A stretch of 64,000 bases of DNA from Symbiodinium microadriaticum (GCA_001939145.1 LSRX01000071.1:1200366-1264365), one strand, 5' to 3'. Shown: positions 33,324-44,777, counted from the first letter of the stretch. The notes: a model not told the origin generated them from the letters alone. Numbers and translations are program-made.

Positions 33324-33423
33324 GGGTAGTTCTCTAAATTAGGGTCCCTTTTAGGGCCCTTTTAAAAAGGGTGCCGTACTATATAGGAGACCTAGAAAGG
33401 GACCCTAATTTAGAGAACTACCC
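33324..33423. repeat. Family A palindromic element, best copy
   Basis: A 100-bp near-perfect hairpin: GGGTAGTTCTCTAAATTAGG pairs with its complement at the right end. The loop contains GGTGCCGTACTAT, kept in most copies. It is the commonest short family in the window. Confidence 0.85.
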
Positions 33424-33899
33424 ATGTATGTACGCCAGCAGGCCTGTATGGAGTGGGGCCCCATCTTGCCGAGATCCCAGAATGCCTGCAATCCTCTCGA
33501 AGACGCCACGAGCCTAAATCAAAAGTCCTTGAAGATGCGGTGCGGTGTTGATGAGTTTGCGGTTCTAGAGCCTAACCCTAAACCCTAGGCTTTTGGGGTT
33601 CAGGGTTTCGGACAGCTTATGGCCTTGGATTTGGGGCTTAGGGATCCACTTCTGAACCCGAAGAAACTGGAAGCCTAAAGCAAGCTCTGTGAGGCTCTTG
33701 AGAATTGTGTATCGTGTCATGTTTATTTCGCTTATGCCTTCTTTATCGGGATTTCCAATCAAACAAACCTAAACCCTAAAGCCTAACCCTAAACCCTAAA
33801 CCCTAACCCTAAACCCCAAACCATAAAACCCGAAAAAGAGATCTCCGAAAAGCCATGTACTCGGCCTGCGTTGTTTTGTAAGGGGCCCAGGTCGCTCAG

Positions 33900-34137
33900 A
33901 GATTGCCATGGTGGTGGCTTTAGGGTGTAGGTATTTAGGGTTTGGGGTTTAGGGTTTGTAGGTATTTAGGGTATGGGGTTTGTAGGGTTTGTAGGTATTT
34001 AGGGTTTAGGGCGTTTAGGGTTTGTAAGTATTTAGGCTTTAGGGTGTGTGGGGACTTAGGGTTTAGGGTTTGTAGGTATTTAGGGTTTAGGGTTTAGGGT
34101 GTAGGTATTTAGGGTTTAGGGTTTGCAGGTATTTAGC
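33900..34137. repeat. TTTAGGG variant array with GTAGGTATTTAGGG units
   Basis: Units of TTTGTAGGTATTTAGGG repeated about ten times, ending directly at a family C element. Confidence 0.78.
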
Positions 34138-34250
34138 TCCCTGGTTCTTAGTAGGGAATGGGGGAATGGGTTGTTGGGACTACGATAGGGTACCTCAAGG
34201 GGCTATCATAGGGATCCATTTCCCCATTCCCTGCTAAGAACTAAGGGAGT
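34138..34250. repeat. Family C palindromic element, best copy
   Basis: CTCCCTGGTTCTTAGTAGGG pairs with CCCTGCTAAGAACTAAGGGAG across about 113 bp; inner GGGAATGGGTTGTTGGGACT and GGATCCATTTCCCCATTCCC form the second stem. Confidence 0.82.
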
Positions 34251-34616
34251 TAGGGTTTAGGGAGGGATTACACCTTTTGCATGTGCCGGGGTCTCCCTAC
34301 TAAGACTGCATAGTAGCAAAGCGGGCCCTAAACCCTAAGGCCTAAACCCTAGGCCCTAAACCCGAAACCCCAAACCTTAAACCCTAAACCCCAAACCCTA
34401 ATGCTTTTAAGCGGTTACCTGCGGGGTCCTCGGGCTTACTTTGAGATGAAAGCCTAGGCCGAAACCAGGCATAAAATCACTGGGCCAGGGTTGATGTAGC
34501 CTTAGCCCAAACACTCTTTACACTAAGTCACTAAGAGTTCAGGGTTTAGGGTTTAGGAATCTGGCACTAAGTCACTAAGAGTTCAGGGTGTAGGGTTTAG
34601 GGGTCTGGCACGGCAG

Positions 34617-34708
34617 GGTTGATGTGCCATTGGCTTGCCTGCGTCTGGGCGCTGACACTGCAGCTGGTCGACGACAAGTACCCGCAGTGGACTCTGGGCG
34701 GAGATCAG
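34617..34708 (+). CDS. Channel exon: S5 helix and turret
   Basis: The exon encodes LMCHWLACVWALTLQLVDDK, then YPQWTLGGDQ. CHWLACVWAL is the most diagnostic motif in the window: the HW(I/L)AC(I/V)W segment of S5 in CNG/HCN/EAG channels. The acceptor is ACGGCAG and the donor is GT (CAG then GTGTCC) at 34709. The latter joins in phase 0 to TRDSPYRVYVASF. A second copy of the acceptor region (CCAGGGTTGATGT) is at about 34485-34497, 128 bp upstream, in a block of tandem duplication. Confidence 0.86.
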
Positions 34709-34981
34709 GTGTCCTCAGTCCCCTAACGTACATTTTTTTAAGGACTCAGCAGGAATTCGGAGCCCGAAAGAGTAGGTGCCTGTAATTAATTTATTATAGA
34801 AATACCATATAACCCCCAATTTTAACATCCCTTTCAGGGCACTTAGAACTCAAAAAAGCTAACCTCACCACTGTTACCCCCAACCCTCCAAGGAAGGGTT
34901 CTTTGGGCTTTGGAAATTTCCTTAAAAGTTTTGGGGTTCAGCGATGTAGAGCATGTAACCGTCCCCCCTTTAAGCAATTAT

Positions 34982-35077
34982 AATAGTAGCAGTAGCAGTA
35001 GCACTAGCAGTACAGTAGCAGCAACAGCAGTAGTAGTGGTAGTAGTAGTAGTAGTAGTAGCAGCAGCAGCAGTAGTA
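34982..35077. repeat. AGT/AGC trinucleotide microsatellite
   Basis: Interrupted AGT and AGC units in the S5-pore intron; open frames across it are not genes. Confidence 0.9.
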
Positions 35078-35762
35078 GAAGTATCAGTGGTAACTTGCCG
35101 CAGCTGCAAAGTTAACTTTGTTGAGGGGGGCGGAGGCTCAGTAACTAGATTCGGGAGTGAGGAGATAGGCCCTAGGCCTTAAGCTCTAAGCCTTAGGTGT
35201 TTCGGGGCTGGGGCCACGGTTTAGGGTTTAGGGTGGGCAGCCATTCAGGGCTTCAGAGCTTAAGCTTTTATCCTGATGACCCGATAGATTCCAAGAAGCT
35301 GAAGCAGTATTCTCGCGGTTGAATTGAACGACGTTGCAAGCGTTTGACATCTATGATCCCTAAACCCTGTACATCGATGTTCTGCACTCCTTCACTGCAT
35401 CAGTATAGGAGGCATGCTAAACATACTGTATAGCCTATATCATGAAGAACCGTCACCAAACCACCTAAACCTCACAACCCCAAGGTCAATTGAAGGTTGA
35501 CGATCAAAACCCTTGGATGAACCCGTGATGGAGCCTACAAAAAGGAACTCAACGTCCCAATTGAGAATTGGCGATATCAGAGATGAACCATGAGAAAGCC
35601 TAAACCTTAAACCCTAATTGAGGACGGCTATTTCAGAGATGAAACCCTAAGCCTTAAATCCTAATTGGGGATGGCTATATCAGAGATGAAACCCCGAACC
35701 TAAAGCCCGAATCAAGGATTGACGACATCCAAGAGTCGGATCTTGAGTATTTTGGAGTGCAG

Positions 35763-35866
35763 ACTCGGGACTCTCCTTATCGGGTCTACGTGGCCTCCTT
35801 CTTCTTCTGCGCGTGCCTCGCCCTGAAGGGTTTAGCTACTCAACAAGGACCAAAAGCCATGCAGAG
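35763..35866 (+). CDS. Channel exon: pore helix region (selectivity filter not recognised)
   Basis: The exon encodes TRDSPYRVYVASFFFCACLA, then LKGLATQQGPKAMQ. YVASF with aromatic residues matches the pore helix before the selectivity filter. The acceptor is GGAGTGCAG before 35763, phase 0. At the filter position the reading frame gives LKGLATQQGPKAMQR, not T(I/V)GYG or GFG. The exon could instead end after LALK (35828), with the filter in a microexon I could not find. If it ends at 35866 the donor is GA (CAGAG then GAGTTG), and the next exon continues with VVGSV in frame. A degenerate filter, a missed microexon and a decayed gene are all possible. Confidence 0.68.
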
Positions 35867-36676
35867 GAGTTGTGGTCTCATGACTCTAAACGCTAAACCC
35901 GTCAGAGTATGCTTGGAGGTTCATGGGTGGCGATAAGTGTGGTTATTCAGTCTCGTAGTATTGGTTATAACTCTGGCTATCCTACTTATAAACCCTAAAC
36001 CCTAAACCCCTAAACCCCTAAACCCCTAAACCCTAAACCTCCAAAACCCTAACCCCTAAACCGTAAGCCCCTAAACCCTAAACGCCTAAAACAAGTCACA
36101 CCCGACAGTTTGAGTACCGGCGCCCTCTCGGTAGATTCCTTTGGCCTCCCGGGTTCCCCCTTTACTTAAAAAGGATCACAGCGCGCGTGCGCCTGGCTCG
36201 GGTTTAGTTTTTTTGGGTTCAGTTCCGGGTTAGGATTTAAGATTTTGGGTTGGGGTTTAAGGTGTAGGGGGTGAAGGGGGTGACAAGAGCATCCTAGAAG
36301 TGGTAAACAAATTAGCTGCGCTCGGGTGACAGGTACCGCTGGGCATTCCCACTGGTAGCCCTACTTTAGACAGCTTTGAGCTAAAACACCGAATCCAAAT
36401 CTTCAAGACTCAAAACTAAAGCCCAGATTCTAAAGATGCTTCAGTCCACCTACAACCAAAAAGACTCAAGATTCTTTACGCCACCTACAAGCTACGGTTT
36501 AGGGTTTCACCCTGAGGGCTGAAGCTCACAGCCTTTAAGACTTAGTTAGGGGCCCGAAAAGGACATAAACATAAGCATTTTACAAAAACATCCCTACCTT
36601 ATCCGGCTTCATTCTAAGAAGATTTATATGGGATTTCCCTATCCTCAGTTGTGCTTCTGTGTTTTTTGCAGGGCCC

Positions 36677-36781
36677 TACTGTTGATGATATAACTCCTGC
36701 ATTAATTTAAGGGCCGTAACCTATGGGAATTATGGTATATTCCTTATTATGAGTAATGCAGGATTTATATCATCAACCGTA
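36677..36781. repeat. Family B element
   Basis: CTACTGTTGATGATATAACT pairs with GGATTTATATCATCAACCGT; inner loop reversed relative to 52428. Confidence 0.78.
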
Positions 36782-37077
36782 TGTTTCTATCTCCGAAGTG
36801 CGTATTCCCTTCGAAGGCTCAGAGGAGTGAGCCTCCATAGGGCCACTATAGGGTTTTGGAAAGTTTGGGGTTCGGGGTTTAGGGTTTTAGGGTTTGGGGT
36901 TCAGGGGTTACGGTTTCAGGGTTTGGGGTTTAGGGTTTTAGGGTCTAGGTACTTGAACTGTGCATGATACGATTCCTTACGTCTCCTTGTTGCAATTCCA
37001 GTATAGCAAGCGCATCTCTAGTTCTTCCAGGCCCTTGTGTTACGTGAGCAGGGGTCGGGGTGCGTGTCGGGGTTTTC

Positions 37078-37188
37078 TCCCTGGTTCTTAGTAGGGGATG
37101 GGGGAATGGATCCCTATGATAGCACCTAAAGGTCCCCTATAGTAGTCCCAATAACACATCCCCCCATTCCCTACTAAGAACAGGGAGT
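37078..37188. repeat. Family C element, inner loop inverted
   Basis: Ends CTCCCTGGTTCTTAGTAGGG and CTACTAAGAACAGGGAG; the inner part (GGATCCCTATGATAGC first) is in the opposite order to 34138. Confidence 0.8.
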
Positions 37189-37825
37189 TTTGAGTGAGCC
37201 CACTATTTGGGGTGTGCTCATGGAGATGTTTGGCAGTCAAATTGCAAAGTCATCTGCGGGTTTCAGGTTTGGGGTTTTAGGGTCTGGGGGTTTCAGGGTT
37301 TAGGGTTTTAGGGTTCACGTTTTCGGCGTGAAGGTTGGTCGTGGGTAGGATACAAGCATCTTCAGAAGCAGCTTTTACGTTAGGGTGAACACCCAGCTGA
37401 ACTTGGGGCATCCTGCTCTTATCCCTCGTTGTCCCTTGCTTGTGGAGTCCAACCGAGACGCCAAAACCCCCACATTAAAACATAAAACCTGTTCTGGACC
37501 TAAACTACTCCCCACCCTAAACCCTAAACCCTAAAGCCCTAAACTCTAAACCCCTGAACCTAAACCCTAAAACCCTAGACCCTAAAACCCTAAAACCCTA
37601 AAACCCGAAACCCTAAACCCTAAAACCCTAAAACCCTAAACCCTAAACCGTAAAACCCTAAACCCTAAAGAACCCGAAATTGGTCTCCTAAATTCGGCAC
37701 CGAAAAAGCCCAGAAGCTTCGGGCACCTCAGTATCGAAAATAAAAACCATCCTGTGCTGGGATCTTGTTTGGGAATTTTAGGGGTTTTTTACGGTTTAGG
37801 GTTTGGGATCTTGTTAGGTAATGCG

Positions 37826-37838
37826 ATCTGTCTATCTG

Positions 37839-37899
<61 letters not shown>

Positions 37900-37900
37900 A
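37826..37900. repeat. CTAT tetranucleotide microsatellite
   Basis: About 18 CTAT units in the pore-S6 intron. A related GATA/CATA tract is at 24649-24715. Confidence 0.93.
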
Positions 37901-38103
37901 TATATTGTATATATAACCCTTAATAAGCCCCAAATTTGGACTGCTATCCTTAATATCATATTAGGCAGTCTTGTAGCCCTTAACATAGTATAGATTGTTA
38001 CTAAACCCTAAACCCTAAGCCCTAAACCCCAAACCCTAACACCCTAAAACCCTAAACCCTGAACCCTAAACCCGGGCAGTACCCAAAAAGCACAGCGGCC
38101 CAG

Positions 38104-38164
38104 GGTCGTCGGCTCGGTGATTGTGCTCATCTCCGGCCTCGCCTGGGCCTACATCATCGGTGAG
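38104..38164 (+). CDS. Channel exon: S6 helix
   Basis: The exon encodes VVGSVIVLISGLAWAYIIGE. This corresponds to S6 and its cytoplasmic end; (A/Y)YIIGE is typical of alveolate CNG/EAG-like channels. The acceptor GGCCCAG ends at 38103. A GC donor follows GGTGAG at 38164, phase 0, joining to VGAIVDDL. A GT donor at 38160 (ATCG then GTGAGG) has good consensus but does not keep the frame with the recognised next exon. The intron sequence just before this exon (38080-38103, ACCCAAAAAGCACAG) resembles the end of the preceding exon (ACCAAAAGCCATGCAG). Confidence 0.78.
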
Positions 38165-38165
38165 G

Positions 38166-38700
38166 CCGGCTTCGAGTTCAGGGCTTCGAGTTTAGGGCTT
38201 AGAGTTTAGGGCTTAGAGTGTAGGGTTTAGCGTTTAAGGTTTAGAGTTTAGGATTTAGGGCTTAGAGTTTAGGGCTTCGAGTTTAAAGGGCTTAGAGTTT
38301 AGGGCTTAGAGTTTAGGGTTTAGCGTTTAAGGTTTAGAGTTTAGGGTTTAGGGCTTAGAGTTTAGGGCTTCGAGTTCAGGGCTTAGAGTTTAGGCCTTAG
38401 GGTTTGGGACTTGGAGTTTAGGGTTTAGAGTTTAGGGTTTAGGTTTTTAGGGTTTTAGGGTTTAGAGTGTAGGGTTTAGGTTTTCAGGGTTTAGGGTTTA
38501 GGGCTTTAGGGGTTTAGGTGTTTAGGGTTTAGGTTTTGAGAGTTTAGGTTTTTAGGGTTTTAGGGTTTAGGGTTTAGGGTTGTAGGGCTTGGGGCTTTTA
38601 GGGTTTATTTTTTAGGGTTTAGGGTTTAGGTTTTTTGGGTTTGGTTTTTTAGAGTTTAGGTTTTTATGGTTTAGAGTTTAGAGTTTAGGGTTTAGGGTTG
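38166..38700. repeat. TTTAGGG-type array starting right after the S6 exon
   Basis: The region has GGGCTTAGAGTTTAGG and TTTTTAGGGTTTAG variants. The intron sequence becomes repeat within about 20 bp of the exon end. Confidence 0.8.
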
Positions 38701-38991
38701 GTGCCTTGAAACCAAAAAGACAGCTTGGGGTTTAGAGCTTAGTCAACCTAGTCCTGAAAGAAAGCAACTTAGGTACGGCTTTGGAACAGTTTTAGTGTGC
38801 CCCCTGTTGGGCTTGAGGAGATTCATTGACGAATATTTTCCGACGCTCTTAAGGGTCAACACAAAGAAACCCACAACCCCTAAAACCCCAAAGCCTGCAT
38901 CCTCATGTTGAACCCTACAAACCCCGAAGCCCCAAACCCTAAATCCTCGTTTCCAAACCCCAACATCCCCAAACTCTACATCATCGGCGAG

Positions 38992-39045
38992 GTCGGCGCC
39001 ATCGTCGACGACTTAACCCATGAGAGCCAGGAGCCTTTCTTCAAG
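38992..39045 (+). CDS. Channel exon: post-S6 segment
   Basis: The exon encodes VGAIVDDLTHESQEPFFK. With the last residues of the previous exon this gives YIIGEVGAIVDDL, the usual stretch following S6. The 3' end of the intron before it (38977-38991) copies the last 15 nt of the upstream exon (38150-38164) with one mismatch, and the similarity continues a few bases into both flanks. The downstream edge, CCTTTCTTCAAG, also recurs at the start of the candidate next exon (45242-45253). A GG follows it, so a phase-0 canonical donor is missing; a GC donor one base later would change phase. Confidence 0.7.
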
Positions 39046-40334
39046 GGCTCCTATTATCAGGGCTTAAGGGCTCCTTTAAGGACTGCTTCTAAGGGGTCCT
39101 ATACGCGCTTAACGGGTTTAAGGTGTGGGGTTTTGGGTGTCCGTTTAGGGTTTAGGAGTTTAGGGTTTAAGGCTTAGGCTTTACGGGGTTCCTGTAACAG
39201 CTCCCTGTTCCCTTTGCTACTTGTTAAGGGCTCCTTTTCAGGGTGGGTGGCAACCAGGGGCTCCATTCATTCAAGGGTTCCTTTGAGGGCTTAGGGTATA
39301 TGGGCTTTAGGGTATATAGGGCTCTTCGGGGAGCTCCGAAGCTATAGTTTGTTGCAAGGAATTGATAACAGCTTTACGTGGTTGCTGCAAGGGTTTAACA
39401 TTGGGTTTTAGAGGGTCGCACAAGGCTGCTATAAGCCCGTGGCATAAATAAGGCTTGATAAAGGAGCTCCCAATCTAAAGTTGGGTTTCGGGCTAAACTG
39501 CTTAGGGCTTCAAGTGTTTAAGGGCCTATTTTTTCTCTGGGGCTTTCGCACTTGATGCGCTCAGGGCTTAGGATTGAGGTTAACCCTCGAAACTTCAAAG
39601 TCTCCAAGTCACACATAAGTGTATGTGGATCTTGGAAAACCCTAAACCCTAAACTAAGCCCTAAACGCTGAACCCTAAACCCCAAAGACAAAACCGTAAA
39701 CTACCTTATTTCAGTGTTTCTCCGGGTGAAAGGTCCCTACAAAATTGGTGCTGCCTCGCGGGGTAACGGTTTGGTTTTTGGGGGATTGGGCTTTAGGCTT
39801 CTGGGTTTTAGGGTTTAGGGTTTAGGCTTTTGGGTTTGGGGGTTCGGGCTTTAGGCTCTTGGGTTTGAGGGTTTAGGGTTTTACCGTCACTGACATTTCG
39901 TGTTCGGAACAGTGCTAGCTCATTTGATTGTCGGCGCTATTCCTCAGATTTGCTTCAAGTCGTTCGTTCTCACTTCCAACAAGCCCTGACGATGCTAAGC
40001 CTTAGCAAAGAAGTCACAGTAGAAGTATAGATTCTCTTCTGCTGAGTCTTCTATAGTCTATAGGTGCAGCATACTTTATCCCCGGAGCTTTTGTCCTCCA
40101 TAGACAGACACCCAATCCAACTTCAAGTTGCGCGGAAGCCCTGAAACCCCCGAGCCCTGGAGCCCTAAACCCTAAACGAGCCCTAAACCCTAAACCCTTA
40201 ACCTAAAGCCCTTGACCCTAAACCCTAAACTCCCCCCCCCCCCCCGCAAGCCGCCCAGAAGAAGAAAGGAGTTCCGACAGCGCATGCACCGCTTGAACAC
40301 GATGATGGGAGACCAGGGGTTGGAGCCGGACCGG

Positions 40335-40565
40335 CTGAGGGCTTAGGGTTTGGAGCTTAGGGCTTAGGGCTTAGGGTTTGGAGCTTAGGGCATAGGGTTT
40401 AGGGCTTAGGGTTTGGAGCTTAGGGCTTTAGGTTTAGGATTTGGAGCTTGGGGTTTGGGGTTTTAGGTTTAGGGTTTGGAGCTTGGGGTTTAGGGTTTAG
40501 GGTTTGGAGCTTAGGGTTTAGGGCTTAGGGCTTAGGGTTTAGGGCTTAGGGTTTAGGGTTTAGGG
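40335..40565. repeat. TTTAGGG variant array with GTTTGGAGCTTAGGG units
   Basis: The unit GGGTTTGGAGCTTAGGG recurs at irregular spacing. A poly-C run of about 13 bases lies upstream at 40232. Confidence 0.75.
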
Positions 40566-43538
40566 GCACCGGCTGAGGGAGATGGAGGGTTCCTCTGAGG
40601 GTTACTTTCCGGAGGGGTTTGATGATTTGAAAGGGGTTACTTTTTAAGGACAACGACATATAATAAGAGAATTTTGGAGGTTTAGGGTAGAGGCGAAAGT
40701 GGATTCAAGTGTTTCTCAGTTTCTGTCTGTTGAAAAATCCCTAAACCCTAAAACCCTAAAACCCTAAACCCTAAACCGTTTAGGGGATTAAGGTTTAAGT
40801 TTTTTGGGGGCTCAGGCTTTGGATGTCTACGAGGTCTTGAATTATGGAGGGTTTTCGGCTTCACTTAAACCCTGAAGCCTAAACCGAGTTTAGGAACCCT
40901 AAACCCTAGAGAACCCTGAACCCTAAGCCGAGTTTAGGATGTAGAGTCTTGTAGAGGTTTTAAAAGGTTTTGCTTTTTGGTGGGCTTTCAATGGAGAGGA
41001 GTCAGGGAAGCAGGTGTTAGTGCCACTTTTCGTTTTGGGGGGTTTGGAGTCATTTAGGGTTTAGGGGTTTCGGGTTCCCTAAACCCTAAACCCTCCTTTA
41101 GCGTTTAGGGGTTTCGGATTCAGGGTTCGGTTCTTTCGGGGTTCTGAGGTCATGGGGTTCAGGCACCCAGCCTCGAACTCAGTCTTCGGCGTGCGGGCCG
41201 TGGCTTAGGGTTTAAGGGTCTAGAGTTCAGGGTTTCGGGTTCTTTCGGGTTTAGGGTTCTTTCGGGTTTTGGGTTTTAGGGGCTTTAGTAGGGTTTTAGG
41301 GTTTGGGGCTTTAGGGGTTGAGGTTTAGGGTGTCATCTTCTCTTGTGGCAGCTCAAAGATTCAGAGTTCAGTCTAGGAGATCGGGTTTTGGGCTTCGGTT
41401 TTTGGCCGCCAACAACTGACCCGAATTCAGAGTTCGTATACTGTTCGTTCTGTTTTGCGGCTTGGGGGAAGAAGGTTAGTCAGCATGTAGTCTTCAGTCA
41501 GAGTTTCAGTGCTAACTTTAGGGCGACAAAGGGTCCAGTATTGCTGGAAAGTTGCCTATCCCGTAAGTACGCCCACTTTTGTCGAGTTTAGCAGGACATA
41601 GTAGTACCATTCCTGAAGAAATCCTTATCATAGATAATTCTATATAGCTAATACAATCCAAAACAGTACTCTAAGGTCCCTATCATTGAATTTCCCCGAA
41701 CTCCAAATTTTTGTGTTGCAGACCCTGTAGCTGCTTGAAAAAAATCTAGGCCATAAAACCGCAAGGAACCGTTATGGAACCCGTAACGGAACCCTTATAA
41801 AACCCTTGGAGGGACCCGCAAAGGAGCCTGTAAAAGAAAGCCTTGCAGTATACTAAACCCCTAAACCCCTAAAACCCTAAACCCTAGACCCTAAAACCCT
41901 AAACCCTAGACCCTAGACCCTAAACCCTAAACCCTAAACCCTAAAACCCTAAACCCTAAAACCCTAAAACCCTAAACCCTACAACTCTGCCCATTGAGTG
42001 TTGGAAACTCGGCAGTTCCCCTTAAAAAAACTCGGCGGTTCCCTTTGATCCAGGTTTAGGGTTTAGGGTTTAGGGTTTCAGGACCTACAATGTCGACTTC
42101 GGCGATACTTCTTGCAGAACAGGCGCAAGTTGTCATCAAAAGGACCCTTATACGGTTTGGGGTTTTGGGGTTTAGGGAGCCGGGGAGGAGGGGCTTCTAT
42201 TGTAAGGACCTTTGTGGGGTTTAGGGTTCGGGGTTCAGCGGTAAGGGCGTATACGTCCTTAAGTCAGCCTTATGAAACTCTTTTTAGCCCCTTGCGGGGA
42301 AAGCCAGATCTTCCAATACTCCCTAGTCACGGGATACTCCTTTCATGAGACGAAGGATCTTACAAGTTTCAAGGTAGATTCCGTTTAAAGTTTAAGCGAT
42401 GATTCAAGATCTGTGGAGCCACAAAATATTAATTCGTTGTAGTCTTTTGCCTTGGAGGGTATCATGGGGCCTACAATTAAACGACGCTGACGGACAACAA
42501 ATCCTGCAATACGCTGCTAAACTATGGGTGGTTTAGGATTCATTGCGGATAACGCAGGATTTTGCACATAGCTTCCTTGAATGATATATGGAACCCGTAT
42601 AGCTCCCTTTCGAAAGGACGGCAATCTGAAAGGTGGTCTTCTTCAGTCCCATATTGCACAAGAAATCCAAGAAGAGCGCTTGAGATAAGAGAGGCTTTCA
42701 TGCCTCAACCCCGAAACCCTAAACCCATCCCCTAAAGCCCTCCACAACCCCAGTCAAGCCCCAACCCCAAAAGCAATAGACGCCTCCGCCCTAACCCCGG
42801 ACAAGCTCCAAAGCCCCTGGACCCTTTACCCTAAATCCCATTCAACCTCAGCCCTTGGAAAAGCCCTTAAAACGAGATCCCCCTAAACCCTAAACCCTCT
42901 AAGCCGGAAGCCCTTCGAAAAGGGCTTAAGACGAGATCCCCCTAAACTCTAAACACGCAAAGGAACCCTGCAGAGCATTCCTTTCAAGCCGAGATAGCCA
43001 ATGGGCGAACTTTAAGCTTTTTTTTGGCTTTTTGGTGTAGTTCGTCTATCTTTCAAAGTTTGAACGTTTTTGGCTTTATATAGTTCGTCTATCTTTCAAA
43101 GTTTGAACTCTTTTGGGTCCGGTTTTCGAAGAAGAGAGTAAGCAGGCACCAGTCCGTCTTCAAGGAGCGGCAAGCTCTGATGGAGAGGAGCATCCTGCAA
43201 TGTTAGGCCGAGGGTTGTAACGTAGGGGTCGGAATACTTAGGGCATAGGGTTGAGGGCGTAGGAATAAGTAGTAATGGTATTCCTTAGGGCTTGCGGTTG
43301 CGGTTTGCATCTCGACCTGTCGGGTCCAGATTCCCCTAGAGTTACTTCAGAAGCATGGTTCATGATTGCAATGTGGCAATATGGGTTTCGGGTTATTCTA
43401 TACTGTATTTTTGTAAGATGCACCTGGTCCGGACGTATCATGGGTTTAGAGCCTTGTTTACGGTTTCGCAGGAGGGTATCTGGGCCTTCACATGCCTTTG
43501 GGGCGTGAGGTTTGGATGAGTATGAAAGTATCCCCTGT

Positions 43539-43637
43539 GGGTAGTTCTCTAGATTAGGGTCCACCTGTAGGTCCCCAAAATAGCACGGCACCCTTATAGA
43601 AGGACCCTAAACGGGATCCTAATTTAGAGAACTGGCC
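43539..43637. repeat. Family A element
   Basis: GGGTAGTTCTCTAGATTAGG pairs with CCTAATTTAGAGAACTGGCC; core ATAGCACGGCACCC. It sits in the long channel intron upstream of the copia fragment. Confidence 0.75.
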
Positions 43638-44299
43638 CTGTAGTCGCCCGACATGATGCGTTTAAGAACCCGAAGTCGTCAAATCCCCAGGCCCTGATGC
43701 TGCTGCAGCAAAATGAACAAGACTCCTTTGCATATACATGTATGTATGTGTGTATATGTATGTAAATATCCGTTTCAGTTGTTTATCTATACTATGTAAT
43801 TAAGTTGTATAATGTACATATGCCGCAACAGCACGAAGAGCAATAAACTCAAGCGTAAGCCCTCTATATATATGTATATTTATGTGTATATATATATATA
43901 CCCGGAACCCCAAATCCTAAACCTTAACTTTAAACCTTTTGCCCACCGTGAAGCCCAAAGCTCTAGACTGTCGAGTCTTGCACCCGTGCATATCTGCAAA
44001 GAAAAGCCCAACGCCTGAATAGGGTTTAGGGTTTAAAGGTTTAGGGTTTAAGGCTTAAGGCTTGAGGGTTTAGGGTTTAAGGCTTAGGATTTTAGGGTTT
44101 AGGGTTTAAGGCTTAGGGCTTTAAGGGTTTAGGTTTTAAGGCTGAGGGTTTTAGGGTTTAGGGTTCAGCCCCAACTTTTGCACCTCTACACCCTGTACCC
44201 TTGAAACCCAAGGCCTAAGAGGTTCCTTTCTTCAAGCAGTTCATCAATCCGCTAGAAGGACCCGTGTAGGTCCCTTGAGGGAGCCCTGAAAAACTCTTT

Positions 44300-44777
44300 T
44301 GATGTACCGTTTGATATCGGAAGCTCGTATTCGGAGCATGGCCTTCTTTCTATGCCCAGGACTGAGAAAGTCCTTGAGCTGTACACCGATGCCTCCCACA
44401 GCCCGGGTGGGGATCGATCTATGCAGTCGGTGTTTGTCCTGTGGCATAGGGTGCCTATTGCCTGGGAGGCTTCTCGGCAGCCCTTCACAACCTTGAGTTC
44501 TGCGGAATCGGAGCTGGTGTGTATGGTACATGGGATCCAGCTCGCAGAAGCCGTTCAACCGCTGGTGGACGAATTAATTGAGGATGACTCGGTGACTGCG
44601 TTGCTGGCGGACAATGAGGCTGCTATAAGATCCTTCGAGTCCACAAGCTCTGGATGGAGGAACCAGCACTTGATGATGCGAGCAGTTGCAGGGCGTGAAC
44701 GCGTCGAAGCTGGGATGTTGAAGGTTTCGCACCTTCCTGGAGACTTTCAGGTCGCAGACCTGGGAACTAAGCCATGA
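44300..44777 (+). mobile_element. 5'-truncated Ty1/copia RNase H fragment
   Basis: The frame contains the end of a copia polyprotein. LELYTDAS carries the first catalytic Asp, SSAESELVCMVHGIQLAEA the Glu, ADNEAAI the next Asp, and HLPGDFQVADLGTKP the closing motif. No reverse transcriptase, integrase, gag or LTR is visible nearby, so only about 150 residues of the 3' end survive. An in-frame TGA (44775-44777) follows TKP, yet the frame beyond it (PRARIFQLFVD) still resembles the expected continuation, so this is probably a premature stop. The fragment lies in a channel intron and is flanked by copies of the TTCTTCAAGCAGTTCATC unit. Confidence 0.85.

Larger units (their letters stand above)
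39047..44295. other. Long intron region between the post-S6 exon and the copia fragment
   Basis: The region holds TTTAGGG arrays (40335-40565, 41200-41335, 41850-41980, 44020-44165), a family A element at 43539, a decayed family B at about 42490-42575, and an AT repeat. The open frame at 41343-41591 (82 codons) has no recognised domain. No channel exon was found here. Confidence 0.5.

Noticed and set aside
40141-41990. CCCTAAA tracts as true telomere additions with subtelomeric genes
   Set aside because: Tracts alternate orientation and lie within introns of one gene, so a present-day telomere is not plausible.
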